Made by a program: the position numbers and the translations under genes. A DNA stretch of 64,000 bases, from NCBI RefSeq assembly GCF_001427865.1, contig NZ_LMHH01000001.1, positions 558,001-622,000 on the forward strand, read 5' to 3'. The notes beneath the pieces were generated by a model that ran no database searches, was not told the DNA's origin, and was given only the letters and a program-made list of their open reading frames with translations. This document shows, in pieces, positions 1 through 7,049 of the stretch (position 1 is its first letter; each line of letters opens with the position of its first letter). The stretch is from Altererythrobacter sp. Root672 (GTDB lineage: Bacteria; Pseudomonadota; Alphaproteobacteria; Sphingomonadales; Sphingomonadaceae).

Positions 1-356
1 CAGATCGCATTAGGGCGCCAGTCCCTGGGGCGGGTCACGATGTCGCGCCTGAAGTGGCCGTTGAGGACCCCGACCAGCAGGAACAGTAGCAGCGAGATCG
101 AGAAGACCCAGGCGAACAGCACGTGCCATTCCCGCGCGATGGCCAGGCTGTAGTAGCCGGGGATCGTCGCCCAGCCGGGGAACTTGGGGATGAACGCCCA
201 GGCCTGCTCCGGCGCGAAGCCCCATTCGCCCCAGTAAAGGCGACGGTGGGCGTTCGAGATGTTGAGGCCAGACATGAACAGCACGATCACACTGAACGCG
301 TTGACCCAGTGCCACAGACGCGTGCTGAGCAGGTGCCGCTTCCTTGGACGGGTCAT
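1..356 (-). CDS. Cytochrome b561-type membrane protein, 3' part missing
   Basis: The window holds the first 118 codons; the gene continues past base 1. The protein opens with a basic segment and then LWHWVNAFSVIVLFMSGLNI, the first heme-binding helix of the Ni-hydrogenase/thiosulfate reductase cytochrome b family. A second hydrophobic helix lies at about residues 76-97, preceded by EWHVLFAW, whose His is a likely axial heme ligand. Such proteins pass electrons between quinones and a periplasmic redox partner. The partner would lie upstream of the window and cannot be named. The ATG overlaps the TGA of the preceding SDR gene (ATGA), so the two are probably translated from one mRNA. Confidence 0.75.
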   Translation of the reverse strand, partial: MTRPRKRHLLSTRLWHWVNAFSVIVLFMSGLNISNAHRRLYWGEWGFAPEQAWAFIPKFPGWATIPGYYSLAIAREWHVLFAWVFSISLLLFLLVGVLNGHFRRDIVTRPRDWRPNAI

Positions 357-1117
357 GCGGCGGGATCTTCCATGCCGGCCAGATACATCACGTCGCGCGG
401 CTGGGCGAGGAGATGCTGGCCGGAATCGACGAATATCGACTGTCCGCTGGCGAGGGGGCCGGTGGCGAGGAACAGCGCCGCATCCGCGACTTCGCTAGCG
501 TCAGTGCGGCGGCCGAGCAGGTTGAGACGGTGAGTCATTTCGGCCTGGTCTTCGGATTGTTCGTGGCTGGCAAGGATGGCTCCTGGGGCGAGGCCGTAAA
601 TGCGGTCGCCCGGTTCGGCGGCCATGGCCAGGATCGGGATGGTGGCGGCGAGAGCATGCTTGCTCATGGTGTAGCTGAAGAAGTCGGGGTTCGGGTTGGC
701 GACTTTCTGGTCGGTGACCTGGATCACGCGCCGGCCGGTCGAAGAGCGGGCGAGGCGAAGGTAGGCTTGGGCCATCATCGTGGGAGTGACGGCATTGACC
801 TGCATCGCTTCCCAGTTGGTCCCTACATCGATCATCGCGACATCGTCTGGCCTGAAGACCGAAGCCGAATTGACCAGCACGCGCCAGTCTTCGAGCCGGG
901 CGGCGAGGTCTTCGATCATGGCCAGGGCCGCGTCGCCATCTGCCAGGTCGCAGCGGACCACTTCGGCGCTTGGCAGTTCGTCAGCCAGCGCTTGCGCCTC
1001 CGTCCACGAGCGGCAGCAGTGGATCACCACATGCCAGCCGGCCTCGGCGAAGCGGCGCGAGATCACTGCTCCGATACGCCGCGCGCCGCCGGTTACAAGG
1101 ACCGCAGGGCGGGTCAC
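353..1117 (-). CDS. SDR oxidoreductase, FolM/pteridine reductase-like
   Basis: A 254-residue classical short-chain dehydrogenase. The N-terminus VLVTGGARRIG has the TGxxxRxG form seen in pteridine reductases and FolM rather than the usual TGxxxGxG, which indicates NADPH use. NSAS (about residue 87) and YTMSK (about residue 153) supply the catalytic Ser/Tyr/Lys region. FolM-type enzymes reduce dihydromonapterin or dihydrofolate, but the substrate here is inferred only from the cofactor motif. The start is GTG with a weak Shine-Dalgarno; no better in-frame start exists. It overlaps the cytochrome b gene by four bases, so a shared redox role is possible but unproven. Confidence 0.75.
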   Translation of the reverse strand: MTRPAVLVTGGARRIGAVISRRFAEAGWHVVIHCCRSWTEAQALADELPSAEVVRCDLADGDAALAMIEDLAARLEDWRVLVNSASVFRPDDVAMIDVGTNWEAMQVNAVTPTMMAQAYLRLARSSTGRRVIQVTDQKVANPNPDFFSYTMSKHALAATIPILAMAAEPGDRIYGLAPGAILASHEQSEDQAEMTHRLNLLGRRTDASEVADAALFLATGPLASGQSIFVDSGQHLLAQPRDVMYLAGMEDPAA

Positions 1118-1279
1118 CAGCTGGGCTTACGCTTGCTAGGGGTGATGACTTGAAGAGAAGGCCATAACCTTCTGGATTTATATAAGAATGTTCCGAACTT
1201 CCGCCGCATGAGAGCAATCAAGCACATCAGGTCGGTGTAGGAAAGCGGAATGGCTGCGTTCTGCCGAAGAGCCGCAACG

Positions 1280-1325
1280 AGGAAAGGCCCTCTCCCCTTG
1301 GGAGACGGTTGGGTGAGGGCGAGTG
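1280..1325. repeat. Intergenic palindromic repeat (CCCTCTCCC type)
   Basis: The CCCTCTCCCC...GAGGG inverted element lies in the 231-bp gap between the SDR start and the merR end. It resembles the short palindromes common between genes of high-GC proteobacteria; a related hairpin occurs at 62421. I see no gene in the rest of the gap. Confidence 0.5.
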
Positions 1326-1348
1326 GCGCAACCCCGCCGACCCTCGCC

Positions 1349-1759
1349 TTACTCTCGATGTCCCGCGCCCTCGAACGACGCGATGATCGGACAGGGCCCG
1401 TCACCTCCGCCAGCGCACTCCTTGGCCAGCTTCGACAACGACTGCCGCGCAGCCTGCAACCGCGCGATCTGCTCATCGAGGGCGGCTATCCGCGTACGGG
1501 CCATCTCACGGGCGCGTGGCCGGTCATCGCTGGAATCCAGCCGCAGCAGTTCCCCGATTTCCTCCAGGGTGAACCCGGCGTCCTGCGCCGAGCGGATGAA
1601 GCGCAGCCGCCGCGCTTCGTCCGGGCCATAGTGACGGATCCCGCCCGCACCGGTCTTCTGCGGCCGCGGGTCCTCCAGCAGTCCGCGCCGCTGGTAATAA
1701 CGTACCGTTTCCACGCCGACTCCGGCGCCGCGGGAGAGTTCGGAAATACTCATCGCCAT
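1349..1759 (-). CDS. MerR-family regulator, mer-like but lacking the Cys82 equivalent
   Basis: A 136-residue regulator with the MerR winged helix at the N-terminus (SISELSRGAGVGVETVRYYQ), a dimerisation helix, and a C-terminal KECAGGGDGPCPIIAS loop. The loop matches the Cys117/Cys126 metal-binding loop of Hg(II)-MerR. At the position of Cys82 in Tn501 MerR (LRLEDGTHCEE) this protein reads LRLDSSDDRPRAREM, without Cys. It therefore has only two of the three mercury ligands and may sense another metal or a thiol-reactive compound. ATG 1759 has GGAG nine bases upstream; GTG 1762 and ATG 1753 are alternatives. It faces the Grx-MauE gene across a MerR-type operator. Confidence 0.85.
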   Translation of the reverse strand: MAMSISELSRGAGVGVETVRYYQRRGLLEDPRPQKTGAGGIRHYGPDEARRLRFIRSAQDAGFTLEEIGELLRLDSSDDRPRAREMARTRIAALDEQIARLQAARQSLSKLAKECAGGGDGPCPIIASFEGAGHRE

Positions 1760-1764
1760 CACGC

Positions 1765-1796
1765 TTGACTCCGTACCATAGTACGGACCTTATATA
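1765..1796 (+). promoter_or_regulatory. MerR-type promoter/operator
   Basis: TTGACT (1765-1770) and TATATA (1791-1796) are separated by 20 bp, the long spacing typical of MerR-activated promoters. The spacer contains the perfect inverted repeat CCGTAC-CATA-GTACGG (1771-1786), which matches the core of the classical mer operator. With the -10 ending at 1796 and the ATG at 1807, the transcript should have almost no leader. The reverse strand of this site also lies just upstream of the regulator gene, so autoregulation is expected. Confidence 0.85.
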
Positions 1797-1806
1797 GTCA
1801 TTCATC

Positions 1807-2586
1807 ATGACCGAACAAACCCGAATCCAGGCCGCCGCACCGGCTGGCGGCAGCAAGTTTGCCATTCTCCATCGGATGGTGATGCCCGGGCACGTCTGCC
1901 CCTATGGTCTGAAGGCGAAGCACTTGCTCGAAAGCCAGGGCTACGTCGTCAAGGATTGCTGGCTGACGACCCGCGAGGACGTTGACCGGTTCAAGGCTCA
2001 GCACGGGGTCAAGACGACCCCTCAGGTCTTCATCCGCGGCGAACGCGTGGGTGGATATGATGACCTGCGGCGGTTCTTGGGCCTCAAGGTCGCGGACCCG
2101 AACGCGATCTCCTATACCCCGGTGCTCGTCGTCTTCGCGGCTACGGCTGCGCTGGCCTTGGCTGCGAGCCAGGCGGTCTACGGAACGCCGTTGACGGTTC
2201 GTGCCGGCGAATGGTTCGTGGCCTTCTCGATGGTCATCCTGGCCATGCTCAAGCTGCAGGACGTCGAGCGGTTCTCGACCATGTTCCTGGGCTATGACCT
2301 GCTGGCCAGGCGCTGGGTGCCCTATGGTCGCATCTATCCCTTTGCCGAGTTCACCGCGGGTGCCTTGATGGCGGCTGGGGTGCTGAACTGGCTGTCGATC
2401 CCCGTGGCGCTGTTCATCGGCACGGTCGGCGGCGTCTCGGTGTTCTACGCCGTCTACATCCAGAAGCGCGAACTCAAGTGCGCCTGCGTCGGCGGGTCGA
2501 GCCGAGTGCCGCTCGGGTTTTTGTCCCTGACCGAAAATGTGTTCATGGTGGCGATGGCCCTGTGGATGCTCTTCTCCCATGCTTGA
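1807..2586 (+). CDS. Glutaredoxin-MauE fusion membrane protein
   Basis: This 259-residue protein joins a glutaredoxin domain (about residues 15-85, active site CPYG, cis-Pro in TTPQVF) to a four-helix MauE/DoxX-like membrane domain (about residues 98-258). A CACVGG motif lies in the third part of the membrane domain. MauE-type proteins support disulfide or thiol chemistry in the membrane, so this probably moves reducing power or metal-thiol adducts at the inner membrane. It is the first gene downstream of the MerR operator. There is no recognisable Shine-Dalgarno, consistent with a nearly leaderless mRNA. The domain calls are firm; the substrate is unknown. Confidence 0.8.
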   Translation: MTEQTRIQAAAPAGGSKFAILHRMVMPGHVCPYGLKAKHLLESQGYVVKDCWLTTREDVDRFKAQHGVKTTPQVFIRGERVGGYDDLRRFLGLKVADPNAISYTPVLVVFAATAALALAASQAVYGTPLTVRAGEWFVAFSMVILAMLKLQDVERFSTMFLGYDLLARRWVPYGRIYPFAEFTAGALMAAGVLNWLSIPVALFIGTVGGVSVFYAVYIQKRELKCACVGGSSRVPLGFLSLTENVFMVAMALWMLFSHA

Positions 2587-2596
2587 AGGATCCCTG

Positions 2597-4021
2597 ATGA
2601 AGTCCCTGTTGGTACTGGCCGCGACGGCGCTTTCCACCGGTCTCGCGACCCCGGCCTTCGCGCAGGATCATGCCGGGCACGGCGATCACACGCCGGCCCC
2701 TGCGCCCGCTCCGGCACCGACGGAGACGCATGACCATTCGCAGATGGATCATGGGGCCATGGATCACTCGCAGATGGATCATGGCCAGCACCCCGGCACC
2801 TATATCGGGCCCGACCCGCGCTTTGTCAGCGGCTGCCGGTCCGCCAGCGGAGTGCTCGAAGATGGCGGTATGGTCGACGGCGTAGTCTGCCGTCCCACGG
2901 AAGCTTCAGGCACCTCGCGTCTGCCCGCGGCCGAGGGCATGATGCCCGGCCAGCATTTCGATATCGGCGGCGGCTGGATGGGGATGGCGCACGGCTATCT
3001 CTGGGGTGTCTACACCGACCAGACCGGACCGCGCGGCGACGACAAGCTCTACGTCCAGTCGATGGCCATGCTCATGGCCGAAAAGCAGTTCGGCGGCGCG
3101 CGCCTGCAGTTCCGCTCGATGATGAGCGCCGAGCCGCTGATGAACAACCGCGGCTATCCCAACCTCTTCGCCACCGGCGAGACCGCTGATGGTGAGCCCT
3201 TGGTCGATCGCCAGCACCCGCACGACTTGTTCATGGAGCTGGCGGTGCGGGCGGATGTCGACATTGGCGAGGGGACCAAGGCGTTCTTCTACGGCGGCCC
3301 CGTCGGCGAGCCCGCGCTCGGCCCGCCTGCGTTCATGCACCGCGCCTCGGCCAAGTTGAATCCCGAAGCGCCGATCACGCACCACTGGTTTGATTCCACC
3401 CACATCACTTACGGCGTGGTGACGGCGGGCGTGGCCGGCAAGGTCTGGCAGCTCGAAGCCTCGGCCTTCCGTGGCGAGGAGCCCGATGAAGACCGTTGGG
3501 ACATCGAGACCCCGCGCCTCGACAGCTGGAGCGTCCGCGCCACGCTCAACCCGTCAGACAACTGGGCAATGCAGGTGAGTTACGCCCAGCTCGACCAGCC
3601 CGAGCCGATGCACCCGGGCCAGGACGAGAAGCGCACTACCGCCAGCGTGCACTACAATTCCGGCAACGGCCTCGCTGCCACGGCGGCATTCTCCGCCAAG
3701 GATCGCGTTCCCGGCCCGACGCTGATCGCCTGGTTGGCCGAGGCGAACTGGGACCTGACCGAACACCACACGCTGTTCGGCCGGATCGAAAACGTCGAGA
3801 ACGACGAACTCTTCCCCGACCACGATGACCCGCTGCACGATCAGCTGTTTCAGGTGACCAAGCTACAGGCGGGTTATGCCTATAGCCTGCCGCTCGGTCC
3901 GTTCGGGCTCTCGCTGGGCGGCAGCGTGGCGACGTTCCTCAAGCCTGAGGCGCTCGACGCGGTCTATGGCAACAACCCGATGGGCTACACGGTGTTCGCC
4001 AAGTTGAACCTGGTGCGTTGA
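2597..4021 (+). CDS. Secreted His/Met-rich outer-membrane barrel protein
   Basis: 474 residues. The signal peptide MKSLLVLAATALSTGLATPAFA is followed by a proline linker and a tandem DHSQMDHG-type His/Met repeat (about residues 48-65), typical of copper-handling proteins such as CopB. The rest is rich in alternating aromatic and polar strands and ends in FAKLNLVR, as in an outer-membrane barrel, but it is not CopB in sequence. AAGGA lies six bases upstream of the ATG, and the gene starts 11 bp after the Grx-MauE gene, so both belong to the MerR-controlled operon. A role in binding or exporting a soft metal is an inference. Confidence 0.65.
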   Translation: MKSLLVLAATALSTGLATPAFAQDHAGHGDHTPAPAPAPAPTETHDHSQMDHGAMDHSQMDHGQHPGTYIGPDPRFVSGCRSASGVLEDGGMVDGVVCRPTEASGTSRLPAAEGMMPGQHFDIGGGWMGMAHGYLWGVYTDQTGPRGDDKLYVQSMAMLMAEKQFGGARLQFRSMMSAEPLMNNRGYPNLFATGETADGEPLVDRQHPHDLFMELAVRADVDIGEGTKAFFYGGPVGEPALGPPAFMHRASAKLNPEAPITHHWFDSTHITYGVVTAGVAGKVWQLEASAFRGEEPDEDRWDIETPRLDSWSVRATLNPSDNWAMQVSYAQLDQPEPMHPGQDEKRTTASVHYNSGNGLAATAAFSAKDRVPGPTLIAWLAEANWDLTEHHTLFGRIENVENDELFPDHDDPLHDQLFQVTKLQAGYAYSLPLGPFGLSLGGSVATFLKPEALDAVYGNNPMGYTVFAKLNLVR

Positions 4022-4030
4022 TTTTAAGGT

Positions 4031-4133
4031 CCCGGTGCAGCTAGAGAAAGCTCACCGGGGCAAAGCAACCTCCCGGTCAGGCCCCCGCGCCCAAGTGTTG
4101 CCTTCTCGACCCCGCTACGGCGGGCCAGGAGGT
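4031..4133 (+). promoter_or_regulatory. Structured chrA leader with possible SD sequestration
   Basis: The leader starts with a strong hairpin (4031-4059): CCCGGTG and CACCGGG pair, with an inner AGCT/AGCT stem. It continues with GCAAAGCAACCTCCCGG and a second hairpin, CCCGC-TACG-GCGGG (4111-4124), immediately before the Shine-Dalgarno. ACCTCC at 4068-4073 is the exact complement of GGAGGT at 4128-4133, so alternative pairing could hide the ribosome site. I do not recognise it as a known riboswitch class. Confidence 0.45.
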
Positions 4134-4143
4134 ATTGGACGGA

Positions 4144-5460
4144 ATGGCCGACAGTGACTTGCACCACCCCTCATTCTCGGAACTGACGCGCGTTTCGGCG
4201 CGGATCGGTTTTCTCAGCTTCGGCGGACCCGCCGGGCAGATCGCGCTGATGCACCGCGAACTGGTCGACGAGCGGCGCTGGGTGGAGGAGGACGACTACC
4301 TCCAGGCGCTCAACTTGTGCCACTTGTTGCCGGGGCCCGAAGCGCAGCAGCTCGCCACTTGGATCGGCTGGAAGCTGCACGGCTGGAAGGGCGGCGTGAT
4401 TGCAGGGGCGCTGTTCGTCATCCCCGGCGCGCTGGTCATGCTGGCGCTGTCGATGCTCTATGCCTTTGCCGCCAACCTCGACTGGTTCGCAGCGCTGTTC
4501 CTCGGGATCAAGGCGGCGGTGCTGGCGATCATCGTCCAGGCGCTGCTGCGGATCGCGGGGAGGGCGCTCAAGACGCCGATCCAGAAGGGCATGGCCGTCG
4601 CTGCGTTTGCGGCGCTGTTCCTGTTCAACGCGCCGTTTCCGCTCGTGGTGCTGGCAGCGCTGGCGATCGGTGCGTGGATCGGGGCCAAGCGGCCGGACTT
4701 GCTCGCGCTCAAGCCGGTGAGCAAGCCGGGCGAGGGACACCCGAGCCCGTGGCGCGCCAGCCTGATCGCGGTCCTCGCCTGGAGCGTGATCTGGGCCGCG
4801 CCGATGGTGGCGGTACTCGTATTCCTCGGCCGCGAGCATGTGCTGTGGGATATCGGCGTGTTCTTTTCGCAGCTGGCGGTGGTCACCTTCGGGGGAGCCT
4901 ATGCCGTGCTCGCCTACATGGCGCAGGAGGCGGTGACAGGTTTCGGCTGGCTTAGCGCGGGCGAGATGGCCGACGGGCTCGGTCTCGCCGAGACCACGCC
5001 GGGGCCGCTGATCATGGTGACCCAGTTTGTCGGCTACCTCGCTGCGTTTCGCGCGCCCGAGCCGTTCAGTCCGCTGGTTGCCGGAGTGCTGGGCGCAGTG
5101 TTGACCACCTGGGTCACTTTCGCGCCGTGCTTCCTGTGGATCTTCGCTTTCGCCCCGTGGATGGACCGCTTGCAGCGAGCGCCGGCGCTTAAGGGCGGTC
5201 TGGCCGGGGTGACGGCGGCGGTCGTCGGCGTCATCGCCAACCTGGCGCTGTGGTTCGCGCTGCATGTGCTGTTCGCGGTGGTCGATCCGGTGGCCTTGGG
5301 ACCGATCGTGCTGCAGGTGCCCGAATGGGCCACATTCGACTGGCGCGCGGCGCTGATCGCGGTGGTCGCGGCGGCGCTGATCTTCCGTTTCAAGTGGGGC
5401 ATCATCCGCACGCTCGGCGTGGCGGCGGCGATGGGTTTGGCGCTGGGGAGTTTGGTCTAG
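4144..5460 (+). CDS. chrA: Chromate efflux transporter ChrA
   Basis: A 438-residue two-domain CHR-family membrane protein. The signature FGGPAGQIALMH is followed by LLPGPEAQQLATWIGW in the N-terminal half; the C-terminal half repeats the motif as FGGAYAVLAYM and TTPGPLIM. This long form exports chromate by proton motive force. ATG 4144 has AGGAGG 11 bases upstream; a TTG at 4135 is too close to the Shine-Dalgarno. No chrB regulator is adjacent, so control may lie in the structured leader. The gene follows the MerR-controlled operon at 122 bp and extends the metal-resistance theme. Confidence 0.92.
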   Translation: MADSDLHHPSFSELTRVSARIGFLSFGGPAGQIALMHRELVDERRWVEEDDYLQALNLCHLLPGPEAQQLATWIGWKLHGWKGGVIAGALFVIPGALVMLALSMLYAFAANLDWFAALFLGIKAAVLAIIVQALLRIAGRALKTPIQKGMAVAAFAALFLFNAPFPLVVLAALAIGAWIGAKRPDLLALKPVSKPGEGHPSPWRASLIAVLAWSVIWAAPMVAVLVFLGREHVLWDIGVFFSQLAVVTFGGAYAVLAYMAQEAVTGFGWLSAGEMADGLGLAETTPGPLIMVTQFVGYLAAFRAPEPFSPLVAGVLGAVLTTWVTFAPCFLWIFAFAPWMDRLQRAPALKGGLAGVTAAVVGVIANLALWFALHVLFAVVDPVALGPIVLQVPEWATFDWRAALIAVVAAALIFRFKWGIIRTLGVAAAMGLALGSLV

Positions 5461-5486
5461 GTCCCGCAGCGCTTTGCCAAACGTCC

Positions 5487-5611
5487 TTTGACAAGCTCAG
5501 GACGAACGGGGAGATACAAATCTGACCCGATCATGGTGAGCCTGTCGAACCACGAGCTCAGGACGAACGGGTTTAGAGAAACGTCCGTTCGTGGTGAGCT
5601 TGTCGAACCAC
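5487..5611. repeat. Three copies of a TTCGACAAGCTCAGGACGAAC-type repeat
   Basis: The 172-bp gap after chrA holds related segments in both orientations: TTTGACAAGCTCAGGACG (5488-5505), GGTGAGCCTGTCGAACCA (5535-5552) followed by GAGCTCAGGACGAACGG (5554-5570), and TCCGTTCGTGGTGAGCTTG (5584-5602) continuing TCGAACCA. They form imperfect palindromes of the REP-like class common in Sphingomonadales. There is no coding content. Confidence 0.7.
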
Positions 5612-5632
5612 TTTTGGCGCTGTGGCCGGATC

Positions 5633-6331
5633 CTAACCCGCCCGCTCTTCCGGCACGACATTGTACCGCCGCACTTCCTCCTGGCTCAGGCAATAGCGCG
5701 TGCTCGGATTGTCGGCGGTTTTCACCGCCTGCTGACGGTACATGATGTCGGTCAGCAGCTTGCGGCTGACGCCCATGCGGATGAGGAAGTCGTTGTCCTC
5801 GCTCGCCAGCAGCGCGCTCTGCTGCTCGATGTCGGCGATCAGGCGCACGGTTTCGGCCGTGCCTTCCTCGGCGGCGAGGTAGATCGCCTCACGATCACCG
5901 GTGTGGGTGAACATGTGGACCATGAAGAACCCGCCATCGTCGACAAACCGGCGGTCGCCGCCCATGAACAGGAAGTTGCAGGCCGAGAAGCAGGTCCAGC
6001 CGGCGGGGATGCGGGTGACCATGCCGGGGAACGAGCGGATGATCTTGCCGGCCTCGTTCCCGGCGCGCGCGTCACCGCCCCGCGAGCGCATCCAGACCTC
6101 GGCCAACTTGTCGTCCTTGTCGATCGCCGCCTTCAGGCGTTCGGGCAGGGTGGCGTCGATGATCCCTTCGGCGACCAGGACGTGGGTGCCGTCGACAGTG
6201 CGCGTGGTAAGAGACATGGCCTTTGCTGGGCCCCAGTCGGGTTCGGCTGGACACGTCGGGTTGCTGGGGTCGGTCGCCCCAACCAGCAAAGCCAGGGCGG
6301 TAATCGCAGTCGCAGTACGGGCGAGGCGCAT
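5633..6331 (-). CDS. Secreted ClpP/crotonase-fold-like protein
   Basis: A 232-residue secreted protein. A short signal sequence (MRLARTATAITALALLVGA) precedes a domain with SRGGDARAGNEAGKIIR (about residues 92-108) and TCFSACNFLFMGGDRR (about 121-136). These two segments resemble the oxyanion-hole and nucleophile turns of ClpP-like periplasmic proteins (COG3904). The Ser in SACN may be catalytic. The ATG overlaps the stop of the upstream antigen-like gene (TGATG), so the two are co-translated. The substrate is unknown and the fold is assigned only from motif resemblance. Confidence 0.55.
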   Translation of the reverse strand: MRLARTATAITALALLVGATDPSNPTCPAEPDWGPAKAMSLTTRTVDGTHVLVAEGIIDATLPERLKAAIDKDDKLAEVWMRSRGGDARAGNEAGKIIRSFPGMVTRIPAGWTCFSACNFLFMGGDRRFVDDGGFFMVHMFTHTGDREAIYLAAEEGTAETVRLIADIEQQSALLASEDNDFLIRMGVSRKLLTDIMYRQQAVKTADNPSTRYCLSQEEVRRYNVVPEERAG

Positions 6332-6912
6332 CAGGCGACGATCGCGTAGCGTACCGCAGGCGGCTGGCGGCACATGCGCTTGTCGGCGCGGGTCTCCTCA
6401 CCTTTGACGATCACAACATCGGACACGGTGATGCACTGACGTTCGCCTTCCGCGGCCTCATCGCGGGCGACCACGGTTGAGCTGCCCGACACGTCCTCGC
6501 GCGTGTTGGAAGTCCATTCGGAGGTTGAGCCGACTTCGGCCGCGGTCGTCTCGTCGCCGCCGCGGGTCGCTTCGAGCGTGGCGTTGGCGGCCTGCTCCTG
6601 CTCCTTGGGATCGAGCTTGCAGGCGATCGAGGCGGTGATCACGTCGGTGAAGGCGGCTACCGGCACATAGGCGATCAGCCCGCCCGCACTCCCCGCCGCG
6701 CTGCCGGCGATCGAGCCCAGGATGCTGCCCGCGATCTGCGAGCCGCTGCTGCGCGACTTGCCCTTGGGGCAGCCACTGGTCTCTCGATCGGAGTTCGACG
6801 AGCGCGAAGAGCCCCCGAGCAGGCCGCCGAACTGCGCCTGGACCGGGGCCGACAGCGCCGCCAGCGCCAGCGCGCTCGCGGCAAACCCTGCGAAACGAAT
6901 TCGAGCGTCCAT
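6331..6912 (-). CDS. Glycine-zipper surface antigen-like protein
   Basis: 193 residues, with a signal peptide (cleavage near VQAQFG), a serine/glycine-rich stretch, and a glycine zipper (IAGSILGSIAGSAAGSAGG, about residues 60-79). The C-terminal domain contains EWTSNTREDVSGSSTV and a Cys pair, resembling the 17-kDa surface antigen family. It is probably an envelope-anchored structural protein. ATG 6912 puts the signal peptide at the true N-terminus; an in-frame ATG at 6927 is less likely. It forms a two-gene unit with the ClpP-like gene. Confidence 0.6.
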   Translation of the reverse strand: MDARIRFAGFAASALALAALSAPVQAQFGGLLGGSSRSSNSDRETSGCPKGKSRSSGSQIAGSILGSIAGSAAGSAGGLIAYVPVAAFTDVITASIACKLDPKEQEQAANATLEATRGGDETTAAEVGSTSEWTSNTREDVSGSSTVVARDEAAEGERQCITVSDVVIVKGEETRADKRMCRQPPAVRYAIVA

Positions 6913-7049
6913 CAACCCTATCCCCAAGACCGTGGGACCTTTCCGAGGAAGGGCACCACCATGCGCATTCTTCCGCGCAGTTCAAAAATTACGCGCCGGT
7001 AGAGGCGAGGTCAATCGCTCCCGGGAAGCTGTCCCAGCCAGGGGCTTGT

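Noticed and set aside
4022-4143. Known riboswitch class (SAM, cobalamin, cyclic-di-GMP, fluoride, TPP) in the chrA leader
   Set aside because: Conserved core words of these classes were not found. Short similarity around GCAAAGC to cyclic-di-GMP-I is not enough.
5487-5611. CRISPR-like array
   Set aside because: Copies are in both orientations, unequal in spacing and imperfect. There is no cas gene. They fit dispersed palindromic repeats.
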